This document shows, piece by piece, positions 1-12,500 of a stretch of 64,000 bases of DNA. Origin of the DNA: Axinella damicornis (Eukaryota; Porifera; Demospongiae; Axinellida; Axinellidae); NCBI GenBank assembly GCA_963931865.1, contig OZ007509.1:18342508-18406507 (forward strand), in the 5' to 3' direction. The position numbers and the translations under genes were made by a program. Numbering within the stretch: position 1 is the stretch's first letter; every line of letters starts with the position of its first letter. Below the pieces are notes generated by a model. That model was given only the letters and a program-made list of their open reading frames with translations, searched no databases and had not been told where the DNA came from.

Positions 1-77
1 ACAACTTGTCGTGAAAAAGGGGGGTGGGCGTATTTTCGAGGGTGGGCGTATTTTCGAGAGACTACGGTAGTTCCAAT

Positions 78-167
78 GACTGTACTGGCAACTAACGTCG
101 AAGAGAACGATCAAGCAATGGCGGCCGACGGCACGACAAAAGTGCTTGTATCTCCATCACCAAGGTG
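78..167 (+). CDS. Recurrent plus-strand exon candidate (copy 1)
   Basis: Reads MTVLATNVEENDQAMAADGT, then TKVLVSPSPR, and ends at GTGAGT. A similar open stretch with the same donor is at 25386-25469 (TVLATNVKENDRAMAADGTT), and a diverged one at 47120-47275 (RAVLTGNENARAIAADGKTK, with stops). It is conserved in frame across copies 1 and 2. Function unknown. Confidence 0.3.
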
Positions 168-492
168 AGTTTCAGCCCCAAAATTGTACGGTTGGGTCAC
201 TGCATGATAGCGATCACGACGATGTAGTCAGAATCTTTGTAGGCCATTCCTAAGTAGTCAAAACATTAATTATTTAATCATTAAATTTTAGTTTAGATTA
301 GATTACGCGGCCAATTTTTCCCTTACCAGGAGTGTAATATAGTTGTCCATTCTGCATGCAGAATTCGTTTAGCCTATTTGGTTTTGTTGTTGTTGTTGTA
401 GTACAGCCATTGCTTACATACATACAGCTAACAATGACAGGAAGAGTAAAGGGGAAGAATCAGACACAGCTTCTGTAGTGATACACACTTAC

Positions 493-564
493 AGGCGCTG
501 AAGTTGGGTGGTAGCACTCAAAAGACCCTCTGGCAGCTCTGTCAACTGGTTGTTGCTAAGCCAC
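493..564 (-). CDS. LRR cassette exon (leftmost in window)
   Basis: A 72-nt phase 2-2 exon. Strand residues WLSNNQLTELPEGLL, ending SATTQLQRL, donor GTAAGTGTG, acceptor CATTCACTAG. The gene must continue to the left, because no stop or C-terminal cap follows. Confidence 0.8.
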
Positions 565-3500
565 CTAGTGAATGAGAGACCAACAAGCCTGTGAACCTGT
601 ACAATGCACCTGTACACAAAGACATTATCACAGAGACGATAGACTCTGTATGTAGGGATACGACGTACACGCAATACATGCCAATACAAAAAAATCTCTT
701 CAAATCTCAGAAACGGTACACTTATAAGCCTTTATAACCACATACTGTTCACCTTCGAGTGTTTTAATGACCAACAAGACCAATGATAATCTAACCTATG
801 CTACCAGTACCTTTGGCTTCGCCACACTAACTTCGTGAACAACAGTCAACAGAAATAATAGCAGCGAAATCTCGTCGCCTTATGATTGGTAGGTGTGGGC
901 TACGAGCGCAGCTTACATTTCCTTTCCACGTCAAGAGTGAGATGCATGGTCATGGATTGCACAGAAACCTGAAAGCAGTACCAGTACAGTGCAAAGCACA
1001 AAGGTACGTACTACGAGAGCCCATACAAGTAACATGACCTTGAAACAAATTTCTGTGCTTCATGTGGGATTGGATCAGGACTACGTATGTGTCTCTATGC
1101 ACTGCCTTCAGCAGTGGCCCTATATCACTTTGCAATTTCCCTACCAACCACAAATTGCTTCCACCTCCTCTGGAATAATTGTGCTCACCTTGGGATAGGT
1201 TTGCAGGGCTTTAGTAACAAACACTACTAACAAGTACAGCCATTGCTTACTCAAGTGCAATAAGGCATGACTCAATGATATTGACGTTACGCGGAAAGAT
1301 TACGGAATATTGTTATTGATCCGCGGAAGCTTCCTCGCGGTTGCGTTTGTGAGCTACGTAGCTAAGTATGGCTCCGGTTCTAGCTATCGATCTGCTCCCG
1401 TGATAGTAGCTTGTTGTTACCTACGGTGGATGGCCTTCGAGTGTTGGGATAGTAGTCTCTGTCCGTTTTTCCAGTCGTGTGCTAAGACCGTGAAAACCCC
1501 GATGGGAGTACTGCAGTTCATAGGAAATGAGGAAACATCGCCTCAGTCAGAGCAGTTCCACACCGAATTGCCGACTTTTTTCTACTCATTTTGCTTCACT
1601 ATGCACAAGTCATCCAGGATCTCGAATGGGATAGCAAAGGACGAAGGTTTGAAAGAACTGTGCCGTGATTTGTTTGTCAAAATCGCTCATTTTCGTGATC
1701 GGTGTAAGACAAACGCTCTTATCTCCCATACGGTTTGTAATTCTCTGGACCCCAAGCGAGTTTTAGTTAGTACTCAGACTGGGCTTTGCTGCAACAACAG
1801 TATAAACCCTAGCTCTACGGAGAACTGCTCCGACTTTTCTCTGCGATGGCGTAATTCTCTTCATCGGTGGGGCGGATGTGGGTGTGGCCAAAAAATGACG
1901 TCATAGAACGGTCACAACTAATTAATGCTAAATGTTTTTGAAGTATGAGGTTCATGGTGTACAGCTAACATGATATATGCCACCTCAAACTTTAAGTACA
2001 GGGTCACACCTTAATCCACCAGAGTATATACAGCAAATAATGACAGGAAGAGTAAAGGGGAAGACATGGCTTCTGTACTTACAGGAATTGAAGTTGGGTG
2101 GTAGTATTCAAAAGACCCTCTGGGAGCCTCGTCAACCAGTTGGTGGCGAGATTCCTGGAGAATGAGGGACCGAAAAAGCCAGTGAATGGACCTGTACACA
2201 AAGATATTATCCAATGTCCATCGCTAAAGTGCTCGTAGACCAGGATACGTAATTCCGATTTCATAACAGATACTACCAGAAGACGTAAAATACAAACACA
2301 AACCTCCATAAGCTTGCACTCTCTCCTCTGACTACTTCTGAACCTTAAACTGATTGCGAGACACGATGGGCAATTGCAAGGGCTGGAAATATCCAGAACA
2401 GTGAGGCCGCAAGCAGACACAATCCGGTAGCAGCTGGTGAAGCGGATGTGATCGGAGGGCAACAGCTGAAGCAGACACGATCGGGGAGCAAAGCGGAAGC
2501 AGACACGTTCAGGGCCGAGCAGCAGCTGTAGCGGATGCAATCGGGAGCAGCAGCTGAGGATCTAGGTTTTCTAAGCTTCAATTCTATTGGATAACAATAA
2601 CACTAACCACAGCCTAAGTATGCTTTAATGCTAAGTCACATGACCTAAGCGAGCTTACTCCGGTACAGCTGAGCATGAGGCAGACGGCATCAGGGAGCAG
2701 CAGCTGAGGTGGACGCGATCAGTGAGCACCAGCTTGAGGTGGATGCCATCGGGGTGCAACGTACAGCAGCATAAAGCCCACACAATAGGGGAGCAGCTGC
2801 ACCCGGCACCGGACTACTAACGTAGGTGAATGAATTGGAAGTGGCTGAGCGAGCAAAGTTACTTGTATTTATCTTATTCACTAATTTTAATGTAGTTACG
2901 AGGGGCAACCGCACTCCTGGTAGCCATTGCAACGCCGGCTGCGACTCGCCGTAGCCAAGCTAAGTATCGCAGCACATGCCACGTGGAAACCACGCTCAGT
3001 CAAACGCTAGCAATGGCGACCAAAGGGAAGACACGAAATTATAACAGCACTTACAACCTTGCCATTTGTGCTGACAAGGGTGTATGGTAGTTATACCACG
3101 GGTACAACTACCATACACCCAGTTGGCAGATTATGCGATATAAACTCTGGTCAGCATCTTTCAACCTCTCACACACTGTAGTACAATTCGAATTATAGCT
3201 GTTTTCCACTCCGTATGATCGAAAATGGCAGAGTTTCTGGAAGAAGATTGCAGCGCTTAACAGCGAGTACCTGGGATGAGAGTTGAAACTGCGCTTAACA
3301 GCAAATATGCGCCTAACAGCGAATATGCACCTATAAGTGAGATGCGCCTAATAACGTGTGACTATGGTAGAAGAGTAGAAATAAAAAACTATTTCAAATT
3401 CACTACCGTTATATTATTCGTAGAAAGTCCAGGAAATGAATTCCTACCAATAGATTTGATCTATACTGTTGTAATACAGCTCAATTACCATGCGCTGCAT

Positions 3501-6500
3501 TTGCAGAGAAACTGGTTGTGGCCGTAGTATTCCAGGAACTGGGCATCAACTGCCATGCCAGCACTTCTTGAAGCCGTCTGACACGGCTATTTCGTTACAC
3601 GGAAATCGCATAATTCCAATTTCATAACAGATACTACCGGAAGAAGTAACGCACAAACACAAACCTCCGTAAGCTTGCAGAGGAGGCTCTGACTACCTCT
3701 GAACCTTAAACTGATTGCAAGACAACGATGGGCAATTGCAAGGGTTGGAAATTTCCAGAACAGTGAGGCCGCAAGCGGACACAATCCGGTAGCAGCTGGT
3801 GAAGTGGATGTGATCGCAACAGCTGAAATGGACGCGATTGGGGAGCAAAGTGGAAGCAGACGCGATCAGGGCCGAGCAGCAGCTGTAGCGGATGCAATCG
3901 GGAGCAGCAGCTGAGGATCTATCCCAGGGGAGGTTTTCTAAGCTTCAATTCTATTGGATAACAATAACACTAACCACACCCTAACATACCCTAAGTATGC
4001 TTTAATGCTAAGTCACATGACCTAAGTAAACCAATCAGAAGCGAGCTTACTCCGGTACAGCTGCATGAGCATGAGGCAGACGGCATCGGGGAGCAGCAGC
4101 TGAGGTGGACGCGATCAGTGAGCACCAGCTTGAGGTGGATGCAATCGGGGTGCAACGTACAGCTGCTAAAGCCCACGCAATAGGGGAGCAGCTGCACCGG
4201 GCGCCGGACTACTAACGTAGGCGAATGAACAGGAAGTAGCTGAGCGAGCGAAGTTACTTGTATTTATCTTATTCACTAATTTTTATGTAGTTATATAGTT
4301 GTCCATTCTGCATGCAGAATTCGTTTAGCCTCTTTGGTTTTGTTGTTGTTGTTGTTGTACAGCCATTGCTTACATACATACAGCTAACAATGACAGCAAG
4401 AGTATAAAGGGGAAGAATCAGACACAGCTTCTGTAGCGATACACACTTACAGGCCCTGAAGTTGGGTGGTAGCAGTCAAAAGATCATTTGGCAGTGCATT
4501 CAACTGGTTGTTGTCGAGCCTCCTGGAGAATGAGAGACCAACAAGGCTGTGAACCTGTACAATGCACCTGTACACAAAGACATTATCAGAACATGCAACA
4601 GGAAGAGAGATACCGCAGCTGCTTGTTGTTAGGCACCTGCACCAATATCTCCACATATATCTGCAGGCCTTTAATAGCAAACACTAATAACAGATACAGG
4701 TAATTACTCGTATACAGCTAATAATGACAGGAAGAGTAAAGGGAAGAATCAGACACAGCTTCTATAGTGATACCCACTTACAGGACTTGAAGTTGGGTGG
4801 TAGCAGTCAAAAGACCCTCTGGCAGCGCTGTCAACTGGTTGTAGTTGAGCAAACTGGAGAATGAGAGACCAACAAGGCTGTGAACCTGTACAATGCACCT
4901 GTACACAAAGACACTATCAGAACATGCAACAGGAAGAGAGATACCGCAGTTGCTCATTATTAGGCACTTGCGCCTATATCTTCACATATATCTCTTATAT
5001 CTGCAGGCCTTTAGTAGCAAACACAAATAACAGATACAGGTAATTACTTGTATACAGCTAATAATGACAGGAAGAGTAAAGGGAAGAATCAGACACAGCT
5101 TCTGTAGTGATACACACTTACAGGTATTGAAGTTGGGTGGTAGCAGTCAAAAGATAATCTGGCAACGCTGTCAACAGGTTGTTGTCGAGATCCCTAGAGA
5201 ATGAGAGACCAACGAGGCTGTGAACCTGTACAATGCACTTGTACACAAAGACATTATCAGAACATGCAAACAGGAAGAGAGATACCGCAGTTGCTCATTA
5301 TTAGGCACGTGCCTGTTGAAGTAATTTCAAGTACATGAGTACTTATCACATGAATTTGTTATGTGTTAATGACTGCCGTACAGTGGGAAAATTTGGCCGG
5401 CATTAAATTTGGCAATTTCAGTCCAAATGCCGCATCTTTTAAATTCGTCGAATTTTTTATTTGGCAATTTGATCCTCGACACAAATGATGTAACGGCAAT
5501 GACGTAGGCCTCAGCGCGAGGCGCTCAGTGTGAACTGTACATGTATGGATCGAGTGCGACCAGTTAGTTACCAGCTAGCCATGGAGACCTTCGAAGAGAG
5601 ATGTGTCAGAGGCCATCATGTCTTCCATATAGTTTGGAGACCCACCGTCGGAGAGCGGCGACTGGATTGAGTTGTGGCGGTGATGCGCTCGAGCGCAATT
5701 GTTGGCCATATCCCTCACACTCTCGTTAGTGGCTTGTAGTTCCTTCCCGGAGAGAGAGGAATCCCCGATGTTGCGTTCTCTTGAGAGTATACAGCTGTTT
5801 TTCCTGAAATACTGGCACAGTAGTGCCATAATCGTATACCGAACGTACGTATGTGCATTACTATACTAACGTGTGCGCACATACCTGAGTGGACGACTGG
5901 GGTGGGGTTAAGATATATTTAATTTGGCGATTCTTTCCTGCACCACCAAATTGCCAAATTAAAACCCCCGCCAAATTTTCCCACTATACAGCATTTACAA
6001 GTGCTATACATAGACCCACTTTTCTTTGTTCTTGAGCTGACCTTAAAGCTGCCCCATGCTCTGTGCAGTTAGTCTGTATATCCTGCTGCTATTTTATGCT
6101 GTCAGTCTATTTTTGAGTGTGCAAAAGGTCATTGAGTCATTGAGGCTAGCAAGCGCGACTCTAAACGTTTTATCCAACAGCGCCCACATCTCCACAGCAA
6201 CAAAATATGCACCTAGAAGTAAGATGTGCTTTACATGACTCGAATAGGAAGTGCACCTCATTTCGAATTATAGATTTTTCCACTTCATAGGATCGAAAAT
6301 GGCAGGGTTTTTGTAAAGAAGAATTCAGCAGTAATAAAGAGTAGCTGGGACGAGAGTCGAACTTGCACCTAACAGTGCATATGCACCAATAAGTGAACTG
6401 CACTTAATACACAAAACACAAGTAACTTTGTACTGGCTGCAGTTCAATGCAAAACACTAGCTACCAACAATCAACCACAGCCACAATGTGTGTACATAAT

Positions 6501-9500
6501 CACACTATTGCTATGATCACAGGAAGTGTCGAACAGGTCCGGCAGGCCCGGCAACTGCTGGACCAATGATTTCACAAACCATGGAACTTGATAAACATCA
6601 GGCGGCCGCATCCTCCTCTGTGGATACTTATGTACTGGGGACGAGGCTCGAGGGAAAGTCTGTTTACAAGTCCAGTTGCATTGTAGAAGTGTCTGGAGGA
6701 CACATACCCGGCGCTTGTTGAGTACAGTACGATGACTAACTTTGTGAACAACAATCAACAGCAATAATAGCAGCGAAATCTCGCCGTCTTATGTTTAGTA
6801 GGTGTGGGCTACCAGCGCAGCTTACATTTCCTTTCCACATCAAGAGTGAGATGGTCACGGATTGTACAGAAACCTGAAAGCAGTGCCAGTACAGTACTAC
6901 GAGAGCCCATCCGACCTCGAAAAAAAAATTTGCACTTCATGCGGGATTGGTGTCTCTATGCACTGCCTTCAGCAGTGGCCCTATATCGTTTTGCAATTTC
7001 TCTACCAACCACAAATTTCTTCCACCTCCTCTCCATTCCACCTACCTCTGCCCTTGCCAAGCTGCATGACTACTTTTGCACGATATTTAGTAATATCGTG
7101 GCATCATGCGTGATGATATACCGTGGGGTAAAAAAAATCATATTGTGCAGGCCTAGGCGCCTGCGCCTATATCTCCACATATACCTCTATATCTGCAGGC
7201 CTTTAGTAGCAAACACTAATAACAGATACAGGTAATCACTCGTATACAGCTAATAATGACAGGAAGAGTAAAGGGAAGAATCAGACACAGCTTCTGTAGT
7301 GATACACACTTACAGTTGTTCAAGTTGTGTGGTAGTGCTAAAAAGACCCTCTGGGAGCTCTGTCAACTGGTTGTGGCGGAGCCACCTGAAGAATGAGAGA
7401 CCAACAAGGCAGTGAACCTGTACAATGCACCTGTACACAAAGACATTATCAGAACAAGTAACAGGAAGAGAGATACCGCAGTTGCTCATTATTAAGCGCC
7501 TGTGCCTGTTGAAGTAATTACATGTAGCGTAAGCCACCAATTATTGACCAGTACGTATTATCGACCATGTAGAATACGGAATAATTTCACGTGAATGTGC
7601 CGTGAGTGAACGACCTTTTAACCGGAAGTTAATCCATTGTGCCGTCTGCCGACTATTAAACGCATTCTTTTGTGCTTTTACTGGCAAGTTCAGATCATAT
7701 AATACCTGAGTCGCTAAAGACCGGTATCATTCGGACCTACCGTTCACCAAAACCAGCAGAATGGTACTACAGCTGTGCCAACAGGAGCTCTGAGTCCCAG
7801 CAACAACTACCCGCAGCTCTACCTGGGTTCTGTGGCCAGTTTTGAGGAAGATTGATTCCACTGAGCCAGCACAGTCGTGCAGCAGTAGCCTTGTTGGTGA
7901 TTTAGTAGTCCAAACAGCGTCAACGATTTGTAGTATAACACTCGTGCATGACATTTTGCACAGAAGTCATTTGTGTACTGGTTTGATACTGCTCTTATGG
8001 GAAGCCAGTTGGTTGGCTAATACTCTGATATAGGAGGCATGTCAGTCTTTAACTCTTTTAGCTGAGCGTAGCTGAGCATAGACTTTTTGGTCGATAATTG
8101 AACATAGGAAAATGTATGGGCAGTCGATAATACGTATGCGTGGTCTATAATTGGTTGGGAATAGGCATCACGGAAGTTATTTTGTGATCGTACATGTATT
8201 CGATAACCCATTTAAAACGGGTTATTCTTATTCGAAATTGATCGCTCTTTCGTTTGGTGCAAGAATCAAGTTTCCAAACCGTTCCTGGACTGAGATACGA
8301 AGGCAAGTTGAATTGTCGCCGATAATTGGGGCTTACGCTACATGAGTACATATCACATGAATTTTTTTGTTAATGACTACCTTATAGCGGGAAAATTTGG
8401 CGCGCATTAAATTTGGCGATTTCAGTCGAAACGCTGTATTTTTTAATTCGGCGATTTGATCCTCGACACAAATGATGTAATGGCAATGACGTAGCCATGG
8501 AGACCTTCGAAGAGAGATGTGTCAGAGGCCATCATGTTTTCCATACAGTTTGGAGCCCCACCATCGGAGAGCGGTGACTGGATTGCGCTGTGGCGGTGAT
8601 GAGCTCGAGCGTAATTGTTGGCCACGTCCCTCACACTCTCGTTAGCGGCTTGTAGTTCCTTCCAGGAGAGAGAGGAATCCCCGATGTTGCGTTCTCTTGA
8701 GAGTATACAGCTGAAATACTGGTAGCTACAACGCCATAATCGTATACCGTACGTACGTATGCGCATTACTATACTAATGTGCACGCACATACCCGAGTGG
8801 CCAAATGGGGTGAGGTTTAGATATTGGTGCAATGTAATTTGGCGATTCTTTCCTGCACCACCAAATCGCCAAATTAAAACCCCCGCCAAAATTTCCCGCT
8901 ATACGGCATTTACAAGGCATTTACAAGTGCTATATATAGACCTACTATTCTTAGTTCTTGAGCTGACCTTAAAGCTGCCCCATGCTCTGTGCAGTTAGTC
9001 TGTATATCCTGCTGCTATTTTATGCTGTCAGTCTATTTTTGAGTGTGCAAAAGGTGAGTGTAAGTTGAGGCTAGCAAGTGCGACTCAAAACGTTTTATCC
9101 AACAGCGCCCACATCTCCACAGCAACAAATTATGCACCTATAAGTAAGATGTGCTTAACATGACTCGAATAGGAAGTGCACCTCATTTTGAATTATAGAT
9201 TTTTCCACTTCATAGGATCGAAAATGGCAGGGTTTTTGTAAAGAATTCAGCAGTAATAAAGAGTAGCTGGGACGAGAGTCGAACTTGCACCTAACAGTGC
9301 ATATGCACCAATAAGTGAGCTGCACTTAATACACAAAACACAAGCTAGCTGGCTGCAGTTCAAAACAAAACACTAGCCACCAGCAATCAACCACAGCCAC
9401 AATGTGTGTACATAATCACACTATTGCTATGATCACAGGAAGTGTCGAACAGGTCCGGCAGGCCAGGCAACTGCTGGACCAATGATTTCACAAAACATGG

Positions 9501-12500
9501 AACTTGATAAACATCAGGCGGCAGCATCCTCCTCTGTGGATACTTATGTACTGGGGACGAGGCTCAAGGGAAAGTCTATTTATATACAAGTCCAGTTGCA
9601 TTGCAGAAGTGTCTGGAGGACACATACCCGGCGCTTGTTGAGTATGATGACTAACTTTGTGAACAACAGTCAACAGCAATAATAGCAGCGAAATCTCGTC
9701 GTCTTATGATTAGTAGGTGTGAGCTACCAGCGCAGCTTACATTTCCTTTCCACGTCAAGAGTGAGATGGTCATGGATTGCACAGAAATCTGAAAGCAGTG
9801 CCAGTACAGTACTACGAGAGCCCATCCAAGTAACATCGAAAAAAAATTCTGCACTTCATGCGGGATTGGTGTCTCTATGCACTGCCTTCAGCAGTGGCCC
9901 TATATCGTTTTGCCCAATTTCCCTACCAACCACTAATTGCTTCCACCTCCTCTCCATTCCATCTACCTCTGCCCCTGCCAAGCATGGCTACTTTTACAGA
10001 TACACACATGCAGATACACACGGGCCACCGTTCACTTTTTTGCCGACACAATCCCCCTTTTTGCCTTGACCTGTGAACCAACAACAAACCATGACGTCAT
10101 AATGACGTGTGCGTAGTATACGGAGGTATACGGTCCAAGTAATAAGATATACGGAAGTGCACGAGTAATGGACACGTGCAATGAAGGTTGACAAGCGCGT
10201 TGACGATCCGAGGTCGTGGAAGAAGCGCGTCCTCCTACCAAGAAGCTATGCAGTTGTGGGGCAGATCTCTCATCACTGAGCGTATATCAGGTCAGAAAAC
10301 ACTTGGCTGAGTCGAATCGCTTGAAGGTACAGGCAGCGAGTGGGCTGTGGGCGCCCACGTCCACCAAAAGGACGTCTGTGGTGCAGCGCCCATGCACAGA
10401 GCTGAAATGGAGGTAGCGAGGGGGGATAGGGAAGCGGTTTTGACGGCATAAAAAGGCTATAATCCCTGCAAGTACCAAATTGCCACTCCGAGTACTTTTT
10501 TGCCTGAGGGGAGAAACAACCAATCAACTAAAGTGGCATTGCGTCTGGCAATTTGGTAACTGTGGCCCCGTGCAGATACAGGTAATTACTCGTATACAGC
10601 TAATAGTGACAGGAAGAGTAAAGGGAAGAATCAGACACAGCTTCTGTAGTGATACACACTTACAGTGATACACACTTACAGTTGCTGAAGTTGGGTTGTA
10701 GCACTCAAAAGACCCTCTGGCAGCTCTGTCAACTGGTTGTTGCCGAGATACCTGGAGAATGAGAGACCAACAAGGCAGTGAACCTGTACAATGCACCTGT
10801 ACACAAAGACATTATCAGAACATGTAACAGGAAGAGAAATACCGCAATTGCTCATTATTAGGCGCCTGCGCCTGTTGAAGTAATTACATGTACATGAGTA
10901 CATATCACATGAATTTTTTGACTACCGTATAGCGGGAAAATTTGGCAGGTATTAAATTTGGCGATTTCAGTTGATACGCCATATCTTTTAAACTTGCCGA
11001 ATTTTTAATTTGGCGATTTGATCCTCGACACAAATGATGTAATGGCAATGACGTAGGCCTCAGCGCGAGGCGCTCAGAGTGAACAGTACATGTATCGATC
11101 GAGTGCGACCAGTTAGTTACCAGCTAGCCACGGAGACCTTCGAAGTAGAGAGATGAGTCAGAGGCCATCATGTTTACAATACAGTTTTGAGCCCCACCGT
11201 TGGAGAGCGGTGACTGGATTGTGCTGTGGTGGTGATGCGCTCGAGTGCAATCGCACCGTCGGAGAGCGGTGACTGGATTGCGCTGTGGTGGCGATGCGCT
11301 CGAGCGCAATCATTGGCCACGTCCCTCACACTCTCGTTAGCAGCTTGTAGTTCCTTCCCGGAGAGAGAGGAATCCCCAATGTTGCGTTCCCTTGAGAGTA
11401 TACAGCTGTTTTTCCTGAAATACTGGTACAGTGCCATAATCGTATACCGTACGTACGTATGTGCATTACCATACTATTGTGCGCGTGCATACCCGAGTGG
11501 CCGACTGGGGTCGGGTTTAGATATTGGTGGAATTTAATTTGGTGATTCTTTCCTCCACCACCAAATCGCCAAATTAAAACCCCCGCCAAATATTCACGCT
11601 ATACGGCATTTACAAGTGCTACATATAGACCCACTATCCTTAGTTCTTGAGCTGACCTTAAAGCTGCCCCATGCTCTGTGCAGTTAGTCTGTATATCCTG
11701 CTGCTATTTTATGCTGTCAGTCTATTTTTGAGTGTGCAAAAGGTCATTGAGTCATTGAGGCTACCAAGCACGACTCTAAGCATTTTATCCAACAGGTTAT
11801 GGGCCCAGGGTCCCTAGTCTCTAGAATTCAGTGACAAGTATGGCTACTAGCACAGACGAGAAATGGGTGATAGACAAGCTGGATGGAAAGAACTGGTCGA
11901 CATGGAAGTTTCAGATGAAACATCTCTTGCTTGCAAAAGGTCTCTGGGGATTGGTGGACGGATCTGAGACTCTCGCTGAAGACGCGAATGCAGCAGCTCG
12001 TGCAGAGTTTCAGAAAAAGTCGCAGAGAGCATTCTCTACTATAGTCCTGGCAATCGGTGCTTCTCAGTTGTACCTGGTAACGTCATGCGAGCAACCTCGA
12101 ACAGCTTGGAAAGAGTTGCGAAACCAATTTGAACGAGACACGCTAGCAAACAAACTGTTGTTGAAGAAGCGATACTTCAGACTTGAGATGAAAGAAGGAA
12201 CATCAATCGAGAAACACTTGAAACACATGAAGGAACTGACAGACAGACTCACCGCTATTAGAGCTCCCATTCACGAAGAGGACCGGGTAGTCACTCTGTT
12301 AGGAAGCATGCCAAAGAGCTACTCTACGCTCGTTACAGCGCTGTAATCTCGAGGAGATGAAATCTCACTCAACTATAGCTTTAGTGCATGAAGAGCAAAA
12401 GATGCAGGAGCAAGGACACTCCGAGTCAGATGATCACCGGAGACTAGTGTGAGATTCAAAGAGGAGGTTTAAACCTCGGAAACCAATCCGTCAACAACCT

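Larger units (their letters stand above)
7507..9104 (+). repeat. Solo LTR with two nested insertions
   Basis: From TGTTGAAG to CCAACA. It contains the TA-flanked 812-bp element (7527-8338) and the CCGTATAGCGGG-type element (8380-8906). Confidence 0.8.

Noticed and set aside
3276..3527. Short plus-strand frame with repeated LNSKYAPNSEYAPISE
   Set aside because: Small local sequence repeat ('acagcgaatatgc'), no start context, no family and no splice evidence.
10676..10903. Longer minus-strand frames running into several LRR cassettes (for example residues DNVFVYRCIVQVHCLVGLSF before the LRR)
   Set aside because: The extension is intron sequence conserved by duplication. The 72-nt AG/GT-bounded exon is exact in all twenty cassettes and joins in phase, while the extension is broken in several copies.
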